From Chlorocebus sabaeus (taxonomy: Eukaryota; Chordata; Mammalia; Primates; Cercopithecidae): a stretch of DNA of 64,000 nt. The stretch covers positions 14,875,766 to 14,939,765 of the forward strand of contig NC_132915.1 in the NCBI RefSeq assembly GCF_047675955.1, written 5' to 3'. Every line of letters starts with the position of its first letter. The stretch's first letter is position 1. Positions 35,304 to 48,285 of the stretch are shown here, piece after piece. A program made the translations under genes and the position numbers. Under the pieces are notes generated by a model. It was given only the letters and a program-made list of their open reading frames with translations, did no database searches and was not told the origin of the DNA.

Positions 35304-35336
35304 ATCTGTGATTTTTTTTTTAAAGACCCTTCTTCC

Positions 35337-35445
35337 CCCTATAATCCCAGTGCTTTGGGAGGCCAAGGCAAGAGGATGGCTTGAGGTCAGGAGTTCGAGA
35401 GCAGCCTAGTTAACACAGTGAGACCCTATCTCTTTTTTAAAAGAA
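35337..35445 (+). mobile_element. Alu left monomer (FLAM or AluJ half)
   Basis: 'ataatcccagtgctttgggaggccaaggcaagaggatggcttgaggtcaggagttcgagagcagcctagttaacacagtgagaccctatctc' followed by an A-rich tail. Only a left arm is present, so it may be a free left Alu monomer. Confidence 0.82.
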
Positions 35446-35559
35446 AAAGAAAAACAACAAAATGCCTCCCTTTATAACATTCATTTTTATGTATCCCAGT
35501 TGCCCTTAAAATATATATCTCTTTGTAATTAATGAGTTGCTTTCGTATGTGTTTATTTC

Positions 35560-35650
35560 AATGGTCAGAGTTATAAAATAAATATTATTATTTTCATTTG
35601 ACAGAGTGAGTAACTGCGGCTTAGTGATGTCACAGTCACTTTGGACAAAG
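35560..35650 (-). mobile_element. MIR fragment, antisense
   Basis: 'attattattttcatttgacagagtgagtaactgcggcttagtgatgtcacagtcac' fits the reversed central MIR text. Confidence 0.5.
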
Positions 35651-35999
35651 CTCTACTATACCACGCAGAAGATACCTAGGCTTTGGGGATAGTGAATACA
35701 ATAATGCACATCTTGCAAATTAATTTGTAAAGTGAGGCCAAGAATATCTACCTTGGAGGTAGATTTAGATTATAAAGATTGAAAATAACATTATCAGAGT
35801 TCTGTGTTTCTATTAATTCCTGCGTCTGCCAACGTGGTTAATGTCTGTTCCATCTTGCCCAGTTTGTTTCCTTTCTTTTATCCATCTGGCAAATAGAAAT
35901 TTTTTTCTATCGATCTCCCGTTTATGAGCCCACAGATGTGAGATTCTGAACCTGGATAAGATGGAGTAGTTTTCTGTAGGCTAATGATCTTTTTCAAAA

Positions 36000-37230
36000 T
36001 AAAAAAAAAAAATCCAGACAAAATGTAAAACTTCTAAATTTAAAGGCATCAGTGAGCTACTGAAGAAATCAGAATATAGGGTCTAAGATTCCAGAGAGGA
36101 TCTAGCTATAGAGAGGTCAGCAGATGACAACCTGTAACCAGTGTTCCCAGAACTTGCTGGTTCTGGGCACAGACAAGGGGCCTGAGAACAGGTAAGCTTT
36201 GCCCAGGATAAGGGCCTTTCTGGAGGACAAAGGCATCATACCATTTGTCATTCTGAGCCGGATGAAGAGACAAAATCAGATTCTTGAGGATTTTCAAAAT
36301 CACATCATTTTTCTTCCCAAGACATTTTCCACATTTGAAAATTTCACTGTGCAGAAGACCACAAATCAAATCTGTAAATATCTGAAATGCAGATCAGAAT
36401 TTTTCAGCTTCACAGAACACAGAAGTTAGATTTCAGGACGTTCCAGGGTTTGGGGTCATGGTGAACAAATTCTATTCTCAGCTGAAAGCCCTGGGGCACG
36501 AAACCATCGGTAAAATAGCAAACTAGAAATGGATTGAGCATTGGCTAAAAGTCATCCAGCCTTGACTTGGTTCAATTCTTGAATTAAGAGGATTTGCTCT
36601 CACTTTATCTAGCAAAGAAAAGAATGAACTTGGATGAAAATGATAACATCATCCAGAGCTTTTACAATTGTTGTAAATAATGTCTATTATCCAATCAAAA
36701 GTGACTAGTCTTGTGATTTGATAGGACTATACAACCAAAACCCAAGACCAAAAATAAAAAAGATAATGTAAACAAACTCACTGGTGAGGTAGGTATTAGA
36801 ATTATTAGACAATGACTTTAGAATAACTGTGATTACTATGTTGAAGAAAATAGAGCAGAAGATAAATTATTTTACTGGAGAGCTGAAATCTATATGGAAT
36901 AATCAAATGGCAGTTATTGACTTGAAAAATACAATATCCACAATTAAGAACTCAATAAATGGATTTAACAACAGATTAAACACACCAGAAAACAGGGGTA
37001 GTGAATTAAAAGGTCGAGAGAAAAGATTTAAACCAAAGCACAGATTTAAAAAAAAATAGAAGAAATTGCTGAAATTATTGTGGACCATAAGAACAACCTC
37101 ATTAATTTAGATTGGATAATTCAGGAAATGCATTAATTTGAACCTCGTCAAATGGGTTGACATATACCCCTTGGTGTCTAAGGACTAGAAGAGGGAGAAT
37201 ATTTGAAGGCAATTCATAATGTATAAAACT
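36000..37230 (+). mobile_element. L1M/HAL1 5' region and ORF1 remnant, sense
   Basis: The left part is a 5' UTR-like run. From about 36795, 'agaattattagacaatgactttagaataactgtgattactatgttgaagaaaatagagcag' and 'gaactcaataaatggatttaacaacagattaaacacaccagaaaacagg' are L1/HAL1 ORF1 text. A 76-residue frame (36829-37059) keeps the coiled-coil-like pattern (KNTISTIKNSINGFNNRL). It is a remnant, not a gene. Confidence 0.75.
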
Positions 37231-37397
37231 TGTGGGAATGTCGTATTTAGGAAACAAATTATTTTCAGTGCCTCAAATGCATTTATTATAAATTAAAATT
37301 TAATGTTTAATGTAAATCATTTTTATTAATTAAAATAGGTCCTTGAATGCCAGTGGTTATTAACTACATTCCTGAATGTTCTTTTCAGTAACAAAGC

Positions 37398-37986
37398 TGC
37401 TGTAACGAAAATTTCCCAGGCTTTGGAATCAGAGACACATTAGCTTCAGCTGAGGCAGGAGAATAGGGTCTGGAGACAGGCTAAGGCCAACCCATGGCTT
37501 ACTTCTTGGAAGTGGACCAAAAGGAAAACCCCACCTCTGCATGCCTAAGTGACAAGAGACCAGAGTCTCCTCCCTCTACAAAATCCCTTCTTCCCTACAT
37601 CACAAACGAGAAATGCCTCTAGTTGATCATGGGCCACGCCTCACTTCAGCTTCTGATTGCTCACGAACCAAGCCTTCATTTGCATAGAGTGTAACCAATT
37701 GGCAGCCTCTAAAGGGTACCTATGGTTACATAGAGTGTAAGCAATTGGCAGCCTCTAAAGGGTACCAAGTTATTTTAGTTTGATAAAAACCCTAAAGAAC
37801 ATTACAGCTGGGGGTCTTAGGCTGCTTGCTTGAGCCCGCTGTCACTCTGTGAAGTGTACTTTTGCTTTAATAAATCTGTAATTTCATTGCTTCGTTCTTT
37901 TGTTGCTTAGTGCATTTTGTTCAACTATTTCTTCAATGCACCATGAACCTGGACAATTCACAGTCAAGACTTTCCATCTGGTAACA
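37398..37986 (+). mobile_element. Solo ERV1-type LTR (MER39/MER41-like)
   Basis: TGCTGTAACG start and GGTAACA end, flanked by AAAGC on both sides (37393-37397 and 37987-37991). Key text: 'gacacattagcttcagctgaggcagg', 'ttgcatagagtgtaaccaattggcagcctctaaagggtacc', then 'ctgtgaagtgtacttttgctttaataaatctgtaatttcattgcttcg' with its AATAAA, and 'aacctggacaa' near the end. Subfamily uncertain. It contains an internal 46-bp-period duplication. Confidence 0.85.
37683..37766. repeat. Tandem duplication inside the LTR (period 46)
   Basis: 'catagagtgtaa.caattggcagcctctaaagggtacc' occurs at 37683-37720 and 37729-37766 with one mismatch in 38 bases. It lies just upstream of the presumed promoter/R region. 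Confidence 0.95.
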
Positions 37987-38265
37987 AAAGCATGGGGTGA
38001 CATAGGGCAGCTTACTTAACTAGTCTTGGTTGTAGTTGTCTCACATAAAAATAGGAATAAGGAGTACCTTTTAAGGCATTTGTGAGAAGTAAATGACTTA
38101 ACTTTGTGGAAATTCCTTGGCACATGATTGGAATGAAATAAGTAATTGAATTTATTCATTATTTAATGAGTAAATTAAATTAAATTTTAACTTCTTTAGT
38201 TAACTTCATTTTTATTTAACTTTTTTTTTTTGGAATTAGGATGGTTTTATGAATTTGGATAGTAC

Positions 38266-38540
38266 AATTTTTTTTTTTGAGATGGAGTCTCGCACTGTCA
38301 CCCAGGCTGGAGTGCAGTGATATAATCTCAGTTCACTGTAACCTCTGCCTCCCAGGTTCAAGCAATTTTCCTTCCCTCAGCCCCTCAAGTAACTGGAATT
38401 ACAGGCCCCCTTCACCACGCCCAACTAATTTTTTTGTATTTTTTTGTTGGCCAGCCTGGTTTCCAACTCCTGACCTTGCGATCTGCCTGCCTTGGCCTCC
38501 CAAAGTGCTGGGATTACAGGCATGAGCCACTGTACCCAGC
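38266..38540 (-). mobile_element. AluS, antisense, with internal deletion
   Basis: 'ttgagatggagtctcgcactgtcacccaggctgg' through 'ggattacaggcatgagccactgtacccagc'. About 20 bases around AGTAGAGACGGGG are missing (near 38443). Exact 10-bp target duplication TGGATAGTAC at 38256-38265 and 38541-38550. Confidence 0.95.
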
Positions 38541-38582
38541 TGGATAGTACTAATATTATCAGATTGAACTATCAATTAAATG

Positions 38583-38790
38583 AGAGATTAGCAAACTTTT
38601 TCTAAAAAGAGCTAGACGGTAAATAGTTTAGGCTTTTTGGGCTGCATATGGTCCCTATAACATATTTTTCTGTTTTTTTTTTTTTTTGGTCTAAGTTTAT
38701 TTTAAAAACAGAACTTTAAAACTGTGGAAAACATTCCTAGCTCTTGGCTGTAAAGAAAGAGGGAGTGTCAAATTTGGCTTGTGATTGCAC
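38583..38790 (+). mobile_element. hAT-type non-autonomous DNA transposon fragment
   Basis: 'ttagcaaactttttctaaaaagagctagacggtaaatagtttaggctttttgggctgcatatggtccct' matches the common hAT element that begins with a GGGGTCGGCAAACTTTTTCT-type end. The right half ('ggtctaagtttattttaaaaacag', 'caaatttggcttgtgat') fits its 3' end. Degenerate. Confidence 0.7.
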
Positions 38791-39514
38791 CTCAGATCTA
38801 AACTTTCTGTGTTTAATGTATTTTTTTTCTTCACATATTATACAAATTACTAATGTGCTTTGAAGATTTAGAAAGATCGTAAACCAAGCCTAGATTTGTT
38901 GGATAAAATTTAGAGTATTCTTAATTTGTATGTTAGAGAAAATAAATTGCTTCAGGGATGTCTCACTGATTTCCAGAAAGCTACACAGAGAACAACAGAA
39001 GACAGTAATTTTCTCTTCTGTCTGTGAAACAATCAAAGACGTTCGTGAGCTTGTGCACGTCTTAGGAAACAACGAAGTTTATATTTTGTTTGATTAGAAA
39101 ATGTGAATTCTTTAAAGGTGCTTCAGTTAGTCTCATAGGTATACACATTGATTAAGATTTCTTATTAACATACAATCATCTCCAAATGCTTCCACTTAAT
39201 TGCTTTTTATTTCAGTTAAGTACCAATGTTCTTTATTCTCACACGTAGTTTAATTAGCACAGAAGGTCACTGAGAGGTGTTAAGGCACAAACTTGCCCAG
39301 AGGAAGTAGTTGATGCCTCGCTGGCTTCTAATTATAGAACATCCTAGAATTGCAGAGTCAAAGAGAGTTTAGGGAAGAGGAACAATAATGAAAGAACTAA
39401 AAGTGAACACTAGGCATCCCTGTGCACATGAAGAAAAAATGCTCAGCTTCTGTTTTCATTTTAAGGTCACAGTTGCATACGGTAGGTATTAAAATGCCAT
39501 GTACAGTTTCTAGG
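38791..39514. other. Unassigned spacer
   Basis: Nothing recognised. Confidence 0.5.
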
Positions 39515-39610
39515 TTGTTTAACAACATTTATTGAACACCTACTCTGTACTAACACCGGTGGATACTTGTAGGGAATACTAAAGAGTTAAATACGGAGTA
39601 AAATATATAG
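39515..39610 (-). mobile_element. L2 fragment, antisense
   Basis: 'aacatttattgaacacctactctgtactaacaccggtggatacttgtaggg' follows the reversed L2 3' end. Confidence 0.6.
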
Positions 39611-39944
39611 TGATTAAATATCACAGTCATATGTGAAAGGTGAGGGTATATTATTCCTTATTTATTAAATAAATTCTTATGATGAAAATTGATGAAATAT
39701 TCTAGATTTCACTAAATTGTTATGAAATTACACTAGAATCTAGCTATGTAGTCACATAATCCATAATATTAGCCATATGTAGACATTCTTAGAAACATTG
39801 CATTTTATATTAGTACATTTCAAGATACAACTTCTCTATAAGCAAACTGTGCCCTTAGACTAGCATAGATAATAAAGCTGCAATATGGTAATAGCATATA
39901 TATCTTTTGAAATTAGTTAATTTAATGGCCTAATGGAGGTCATT

Positions 39945-40255
39945 AGGCTGGAGCAAGTATAGTGCCTTGGGTTCCTGCCTAATCAAACCAAAGCCCAATG
40001 TAAACAGTAAAATGAAACTTAAGTTTAACCAATCAGAAACCACCAACTCATCTCTAACTAGGAACTTTCCACATTAACCAATCAAATATATTTTCTTTAT
40101 CTTGCTTCCATGAACATCTTATAAAAATTTCTCTCTTGCCTCTTCCCCCAGTGTAGCACTGAACCACTTGCAGTCTGGTGCTGCCCAATTCATGAATCAT
40201 TGTCTGCTCAAATAAACTCTTCAACATTTCAATGTGCCCAAGTTTATCTTTTAAC
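39945..40255 (+). mobile_element. Probable ancient LTR, 3' part
   Basis: 'agtgtagcactgaaccacttgcagtctggtgctgcccaattcatgaatc', 'tgctcaaataaactcttcaacattt', ending 'agtttatcttttaaca' is the R-U5 end of an old LTR, with AATAAA near 40211. Two CCAATCA-type boxes precede it (about 40030 and 40078). Family not assigned; left boundary uncertain. Confidence 0.55.
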
Positions 40256-40267
40256 ATATAAAATGTT

Positions 40268-40490
40268 TGTAGACACTTCTTATGTGCCAGGCACTCTCAT
40301 AAGAGCTGAATAAGTATTATGCAATTTAATGCTATACTCATCCTAAGAGTATAAAATGGAGACTATTATTGTTTCCATTTTCCAAATAATGAAAATCAGA
40401 CAAAGAAAAGGTAACTTGCCTAAATCATATGCTTGGAAATAGGAGAGCTGGGAATTAAACTCAGTACAAGTGAGTTCAGAATCTTTCACT
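40268..40490 (-). mobile_element. MIR, antisense
   Basis: 'acacttcttatgtgccaggcactctcataagagctg', 'gagactattattgtttccattttccaaataatgaaaa', 'aaaggtaacttgcctaaatcatatgcttggaaataggagagctgggaattaaactcag'. Confidence 0.88.
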
Positions 40491-40639
40491 GGTATGTAAG
40501 CCTCAGTGTTAGTGTAGTATAACTACATCATAAAATACAGATTGGTGTGATCAGTTTACCCCTTGACAGCATAAGTGAGAACACAGCACTCATGTTCATT
40601 TAACAGGGAGTATATTTTTCTGTGAGAAAAGTTTAGTTG

Positions 40640-40705
40640 CTATCTGGGTTCATCACTTCACCCCTCTGGGCCTCAGTTATGTCATCTGTCAAATTAGGGG
40701 ATCTG
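40640..40705 (+). mobile_element. MIR core fragment, sense
   Basis: 'tcatcacttcacccctctgggcctcagttatgtcatctgtcaaattaggggat' is the MIR core. Short. Confidence 0.65.
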
Positions 40706-42353
<1,648 letters not shown>

Positions 42354-42678
42354 CATTACTGGGAATATTTTCTACTAAGAGCCTGAGACAACAGTCACAA
42401 ACTTGGATTTTCCTTTACCATTTCTGCTCTATATCAGTAGTATTCAAAATATTCCCAGGATGAAATTTCCCTGTAGACTGATTTGGGGGTGGGGTGAGAG
42501 CATTACGGTTTGTAACTATGCCACATCTTTCTTCCAAATTTCTGGAAGTTTGCAACTCTCTTCTGATAGCTTTTCCTTTTCAACAACCGAACCACCAATT
42601 CCTGCTCTTAGTCTACTTTTCTTCCTTTATTGGTTCTACCTGTTGTAGGAAAGCGTTTTCCCTCTACTCTCATAGATT

Positions 42679-43182
42679 TGACATCTGGGTCCATAGAGTG
42701 AACTGACAATAGGCAGATTAAGAGGAGAAAATGTATTAGAACTTACTAATTTTAATAGTACATTTAGAGGGACATCACAGGGGAAAAATGAGTACTCCCC
42801 CCAAAAAAGAATAAGGTTTTAGAGCTTATAGAGCATTTAATTAGGGAAAGGAAAAGGAAAGCAGGGCACTTAGGGAAGAATAAATGATTTTTTAGGGAAG
42901 AGAAATTGACCCTTAGAAGAATAAGTGGGAGATGTAATGGTTTGTGACAAAGTCTGGGTGTGGTGTCAACTTCTAGTCTCCTCTCTTGTAATACGTGTTA
43001 ATTTTCCCTGGTTGATGAAACTCCTGAGGAGTTGATTTCTTTAGAAGGATCTGTCTCTAGGCAGATAGAGAAGTCCAGAGAAAGCCTCTCCCTGCATTTG
43101 CTGTTTTTGAAGTGCCTTTGGCTTAAGACAATCAAGATACCAAAGTGGCATATTTTAGGGTGACATATTTTGGTCTCTAACA
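42679..43182 (-). mobile_element. Probable LTR, ERVL-like, family unassigned
   Basis: The right edge '...ggtctctaaca' (43182) gives a TGTTAGAGACC start on the minus strand. 'gacaataggcagattaagaggagaaaatgtattagaac' near the left matches R-U5 text of old LTRs (TTTTCTCCTCTTAATCTGCC on minus). The left boundary and family are uncertain. No target duplication seen. Confidence 0.6.
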
Positions 43183-43399
43183 CTATCCTATTAAGGTATT
43201 TACATTTCATTAAAATATGTTTATTGAGCAAGTAACAGAACAATAGCTGACACTTTTATAAGCAAAGAAAAATCAACTGTGTCTATTCAACAGCATATCA
43301 GCTATTTCCTTTTATTTTTGTTCTTTTTCATTTCTTGCCAGTAAGCCTATCTATTTTGGAGATGCAAGCATAGTGTCTATGTAATAATTTTGTGATTTT

Positions 43400-44201
43400 T
43401 TTCCTGTAAAGTATTATAAATATTTTCCCAGTTTGCTATACATTAGTAATATTTGTCATTGTCATTTAAAATTTTTATTTATGTGAAATTATTTTTGTTA
43501 CAGCAGATACAGATACATTGTAGAGTTTTAAAAACAGTACAGAAAAGTAGAAAGGAGAATGTGAAGTTCATCTGAACTCCCACCATCTAGAGATAATAAT
43601 TATATAAGTTCATCTAACATTCCTTTCTTCATCTTCCTATGCACACATACACACATAGCTTTCAATATATAATTTTACATAAAGAGGTTTGTATATACAT
43701 GCGGATATATAACCAACATTTTTTATCTCAATAATATGTTCTGGACATTTTTCCATGTGAATGAAAATAGACATGTATCATCATGTTAGGTGATGGAAAA
43801 AATGGTACATTCTAAGTTTTCAGCACTAATGTTTCAGCCCCCTTCTGATGTACACATAGAATGGGTCCAAATTCCTGCCAGTGTAAACAATACTGCTGCA
43901 CACTTCTGGAATTATCTCCTTGGGGTACATTTCAACTATTATTATGATCCTATTAATTCAGAGGCTCTTTTAAACTTTCAAACATATTTTAAAAGCTGAC
44001 CTTTTCAAAGTTCTAATATTTTACCCTCCTATTACCACTGTGACAGTCCTTTTTACCAAACCCTCCTCAACCTTAGGTCTTAGTCCTATCCATTTAACAT
44101 TCTACAGTGTTCTGTGGAAAGGTGAAAAAAAATTCCTCATCATTTTTAAAATTTGCATTTCCTTGATTGTTTGGGTATTTGAGTATCTGTCTATCTGTCT
44201 G

Positions 44202-44246
<45 letters not shown>

Positions 44247-44750
44247 ATTTGTCATTGTAAGTCTTCTTTTGTGTCTTGGCTATTTATGTCCTTTGTCCAG
44301 ACATCTACTGAAATTATCATCTTGTTTTGAGTTTTTGTTTTGTTTTTACAAAGTATCTAACCTTAATCGTATGTATTTAAATTGATTTTTCTCATTTTTA
44401 TTCATGACGATTTAATTTTTATATACTAAAATATATTACATCTTTATGGAGTTTTTTGGTTGTATTGTTTTTGCTGGTGTTCTTCATATTTTAAATGCAC
44501 ACAGTCAAATTTATTAATATTTTCCTTGACTGTTTTTAGTGTCAGTGTGACAGGAAGATCTTTCTCTAGATTATAAAAATATTATCTCATTTACTCTTCT
44601 AATAACTCTAGTGTTATTATTTTCATTATTTTCTAACATTCAAATTAATGTATCTAGTACTTGTTTGGATATACTGAATAATGTGAAAATTCAAAGTTTT
44701 TCACCCAAAGTCTAGTTATTTTGTTTATCTCCAAAGAACACTGGAAAAGC
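43400..44750 (-). mobile_element. L1M(E) 3' part, antisense
   Basis: 'ctcccaccatctagagataata', 'ttccatgtgaatgaaaatagacatg', 'gtaaacaatactgctgcacac', 'aaatttgcatttccttgatt', 'gtcctttgtccagacatctac', 'gacaggaagatctttctctaga' follow antisense L1M sequence. A TCTA microsatellite interrupts it at 44183-44247. Confidence 0.75.
44183..44247. repeat. (TCTA)n microsatellite
   Basis: TATC/TGTC units, then about 12 uninterrupted TCTA units. Confidence 0.97.
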
Positions 44751-45699
44751 AGACTTGTGCACATTCAGGTATTATTTGCACTGAAAAATATCATTAAACT
44801 AGAAGATGTTGCCAGATTTGAGTAGACTATGCCTGAGCAAATTGGAGACCCACATCATTACTGGGATTGTGAACAAAATTTTACCTGGTAATGGAGACTT
44901 TATTAGTATATAATATTTATTATTAGATGTGTGTGATCATGAGAAATAGCTGGAACGAACAGATCAAATTTAGATTTTACAAATTGTTAACAAGATAATA
45001 AACTATAGAGCATGTTATCTATGGACTATGGTAACTATTTCAGCAGTATAGAGAAGCGAGCAACCACAGACAGGAAGATCTAGGTTTAAGAAGATAAAAT
45101 ACAAGTTCAGTGTGTGCTAAGTGAGGCATTAAGTTCCAGCTTCATTCAAAAACTATCAACTGTGAGACTGATGAGATAGGATTGGCCTTGTGGGTAGTGC
45201 TCTGAGGAATTAAAATGATAACAGACAATAAGTTAATAGAATGCCTGGGGCAATTACAATTAAGGAGAAAACAGGGTGGAGATAGACTTCGTTGAGCAGG
45301 GGACCAAGGGATTACAAAATTATAAAGGTGCCTGGTGTTGATGGACCCAGTTCCTAGATGGCTCTATCAGGGCAAGTCTTCTGGGAGAGAATAGAGAAAG
45401 TGCTTCATCTTACACTCTAAGACTCTGGTTAGCATATAGGAACACAGGTACTTAGACATGGCACCTTTATGTGACACTAAATTTTCATTTATTCTCACAT
45501 CCCTTCTTTTTCATTGATCTGTCTGTCTCTTCCTGCACTCTTTCCTATTGTAACTTTACAGTGTATTTTAAGATCTAAAATATCAGAGTCTTGCTCTTTA
45601 TTCTTCTTTTCCAGAATTTTACTGAATTATTTCTTATGCTTATACTTGCGTTTTTGAATCACTTCATCAAATATCCTGACCTCTTTATAATATCTGTTT
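44751..45699. other. Unassigned spacer
   Basis: Nothing recognised. Confidence 0.5.
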
Positions 45700-46020
45700 G
45701 ACCACTTGACTGCCTGTCTTAGTCATGAACGGGTAGGTTAAACTGGTAGCAAACAACTCCCAAATCTAAGCAGGTTCACACAACGGAAGTTAATTTTTTT
45801 CTCACAGTCTATGCCGCGTGTGGGTGGGTGTGAGTGGAGCAGGAGAGAGGATTTCTCCACAGAATTACTCAGCAGGCTGACCTGGGCTTCAAAACTTTAT
45901 AGCGCCACCACCTAGGACATGTCACCTTCTCAGTGCCCTAGTCACCAGAATAGTGGGAGAGCAGCTGGAGAACTGTGTGTGGGTTAAAGAGACACAGGTA
46001 TTGTCTACCATAATGGAAAT
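45700..46020. mobile_element. Ancient repeat, family not named
   Basis: 'gtagcaaacaactcccaaatctaagcaggttcacacaacggaagttaatttttttctcac', 'gcaggctgacctgggcttc' resembles a common old element with 'AACAACCCAAATCTCAGTGGC...TTTATTTCTCGCTCA' character. The block at 59355-59765 seems to belong to the same family. Confidence 0.4.
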
Positions 46021-46031
46021 GTTAATAGAAT

Positions 46032-46189
46032 CTGTACTCTACAGTGTGGTAGCCATTTGTTATGTGTGGCTATTGAATGCTTGGAACGTGGCTAATGTGA
46101 CATGAATTTTGAATTTGGGGAAAATATTAATCTAATTTTCAAAATAAATAACCACATGTGGCTAGTGGCTACCTTATGGGAGAGCATAG
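46032..46189. mobile_element. Palindromic hAT-type MITE
   Basis: 'gtggtagccatttgttatgtgtggctattgaatgcttggaacgtggctaatg' and, near the other end, 'ccacatgtggctagtggctacc' are the two arms of a well-known non-autonomous element that is palindromic near its ends. About 158 bp, degenerate termini. Confidence 0.75.
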
Positions 46190-46389
46190 GTCTAGAACTT
46201 GTCACCTACTCATCCCTTACCTCAGGAGATCTAGGAGTGGAGGGGAGTAAACGGTGTTTTTAAGGAGCTTTATTATTTCCTCCTAGACTCCCAGAACAAA
46301 ACTCCAAACACACATGTACATGTGCACACACATTCCCATTGGGAATTTCATTGTGATTTTAGCAAAATCATACTTAATCTTTTTTAGGT

Positions 46390-46755
46390 TTCTTATTTTT
46401 AAATAAAATATATTAAGATGTAATTTACATACCTTACAATTTGTACATTCCAAGTGAATGATAAAATATTTTAATATACTCATAGGTACATGAAGGCAAC
46501 ATCAGAGTCAATTTTAGAATGTTTTTATCACCTCAAAAAGAAACCTTGTACCCTTAAGCTGTTACCCTCCTATTTTCCCCCACCCTCTCCTCCAGACCTA
46601 AGTAATCAGTTGCCTACTTTGTCTCTAGATTTTCCTGTACTGGACATTTTATATAAATCAAATCATATATGTGGACTTTACTTAGCATAATGTCTTTAAG
46701 GTTCTGAGCATAATGTCTTCAGGGTTCAACCAAGTTGTGGCATAACTTAATACTT
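46390..46755 (-). mobile_element. L1M(E) 3' UTR, antisense
   Basis: 'agatgtaatttacataccttacaatttgtacattcc', 'cacctcaaaaagaaaccttgtaccctt', 'gtctctagattttcctgtactggacattttatataaatcaaatcatat', 'tcagggttcaaccaagttgtgg'. A partial local repeat of 'ctgagcataatgtctt' occurs near 46690-46720. Confidence 0.85.
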
Positions 46756-46758
46756 TGG

Positions 46759-46837
46759 TTTAATTAGGTTCTACTTGTCAAATTTTGTTTATTGTTGCAA
46801 TTACTTTTGGTGTCTTTGTCATGAAATCTTTGCCAGG
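46759..46837 (-). repeat. 79-bp L1 ORF2 segment, direct copy of 47893-47971
   Basis: 'tttaattag.ttctacttgtcaa' through 'gtgtctttgtcatgaaatctttgccagg' matches 47893-47971 at all but about 4 of 79 bases, in the same orientation and 1,134 bases apart. It sits outside the L1 that contains the second copy. Confidence 0.93.
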
Positions 46838-46891
46838 GGCCTATTCCTTTTTATGGCCATCATAAGTTTTAAAATTTTTATCTTAGATACT

Positions 46892-48285
46892 GTGTTTTTT
46901 TTAAAAAAATCTTTAACTTTAGGTTCAGGAGCACGTGTCCAGATTTGTTACATAGGTAATTTTCAGGTCACGGGGTTTGGTGTGCAAATTATTTCATAAC
47001 CTAGGTAATAAGCATAGTACCTGTTAAATAGGTTTTTGGTCCTCACCCTCCTCCCAGCTTCCATCCACAAGTAGGCCCCAGTGTCTGTTGTTCCTTTCTT
47101 TGTGGCCATGTGTACTCAATGTTTGGCTCCCACTTTTACGTGAGAACATGCAGTATTTGGTTTTCTGTTCCTGCATTAGTTTGCTTAGGATAATGACCTC
47201 CAGCTCCATTCATGCTTTGCAAAGGACATGATCTTTTTCTTTTGTATGGCTGTGTAGTATTCCATGGTGTATATGTACCACTTTTTCTTTCTTCAATCTA
47301 TCATTGATGGGCATGTAGGTTGATTCCATGTCTTTGCTATTGTGAATAATGCTGCAATGAACATAACGTGTGCATGTGTTTTTGTGGTAGAACGATTTAT
47401 ATTCCTTTGGGTACGTACCCAGTAATGGGATTGCTGGGTTGAAGGGTAGTTCTGTTTTAAATTATCTGAGAAATCTCCAAATTGCTTTCCACAGTGGATG
47501 AATTTACACTCCCATTAGCAGTGTATAAGCATTCCCTTTTCTCCACAGCCTCACCAGAATCTATTATTTTTGACTTTTAATAATAGCCATTTTCACTGGT
47601 GTGAGGTATTATCTCATAGTGGTTTTAATTTGCATTTCTCTGATGATTAGTGATGTTGTGTATTTTTTCATATGCTGTTGGCCACATGTATATCTTCTTT
47701 TGAAATGGTCTGTTTATGTCCTTTGCCCACTTTTTAATGAGTTTGTTTGTTTTTTGCTTGTTACTTTAAGTTCCTTATAGATTCTGGATATTAGACCTTT
47801 GTCAGATGCATAGTTTGCAAATATTTTCTCCCATCTGTAGGTTATCTGTTCACTCTGTTGATAGTTTCTTTCGCTGTGCAGAAGCTCTTTAGTTTAATTA
47901 GATTCTACTTGTCAATTTTTGTTTGTTGTCGCAATTACTTTTGGTGTCTTTGTCATGAAATCTTTGCCAGGACCTATGTCCAGAATGGTATTTCCTAGGT
48001 TATCTTCCAGGATTTTTATAGTTTTAGGTTTTACATGTAAGTCTTCCATTAATCTTGAGTTGATTTTTGTATATGGTGTAAGCAGGGCATCTGGATTCGA
48101 TCTGCTGCATATGGCTAGCCAGTTATCCCAGCACCATTTGTTGAATAGAAAGTCCTTTCCCCACTGCTTTTTTCATCAAATTTATTGAAGATCAGATAGT
48201 TAGAGGTATTCAGCTTTATTTCTGAGCTCTCTATTCTGTTCCTTTGGTTCAGGCATCTGCTTTTGCACCAGTACCATGCTGTTTT
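46892..48285 (-). mobile_element. Primate L1 (L1PA/L1PB), 3' UTR and ORF2 end, antisense
   Basis: The T/A run at 46892 is the reversed tail. 'caggagcacgtgtccagatttgttacatagg', 'ccagtgtctgttgttcctttctttgtgg', 'gtgagaacatgcagtatttggttttctgttcc', 'tattccatggtgtatatgtaccac', 'agtaatgggattgctgggttgaag', 'aaatattttctcccatctgtaggttatctg', 'ggctagccagttatcccagcaccatttgttgaatag'. It continues after the LTR at 48868 to about 48945, where it is 5'-truncated. Confidence 0.95.

Noticed and set aside
44040..44385. Ile/Tyr/Ser-rich frames
   Set aside because: Translations of the TCTA microsatellite and antisense L1.
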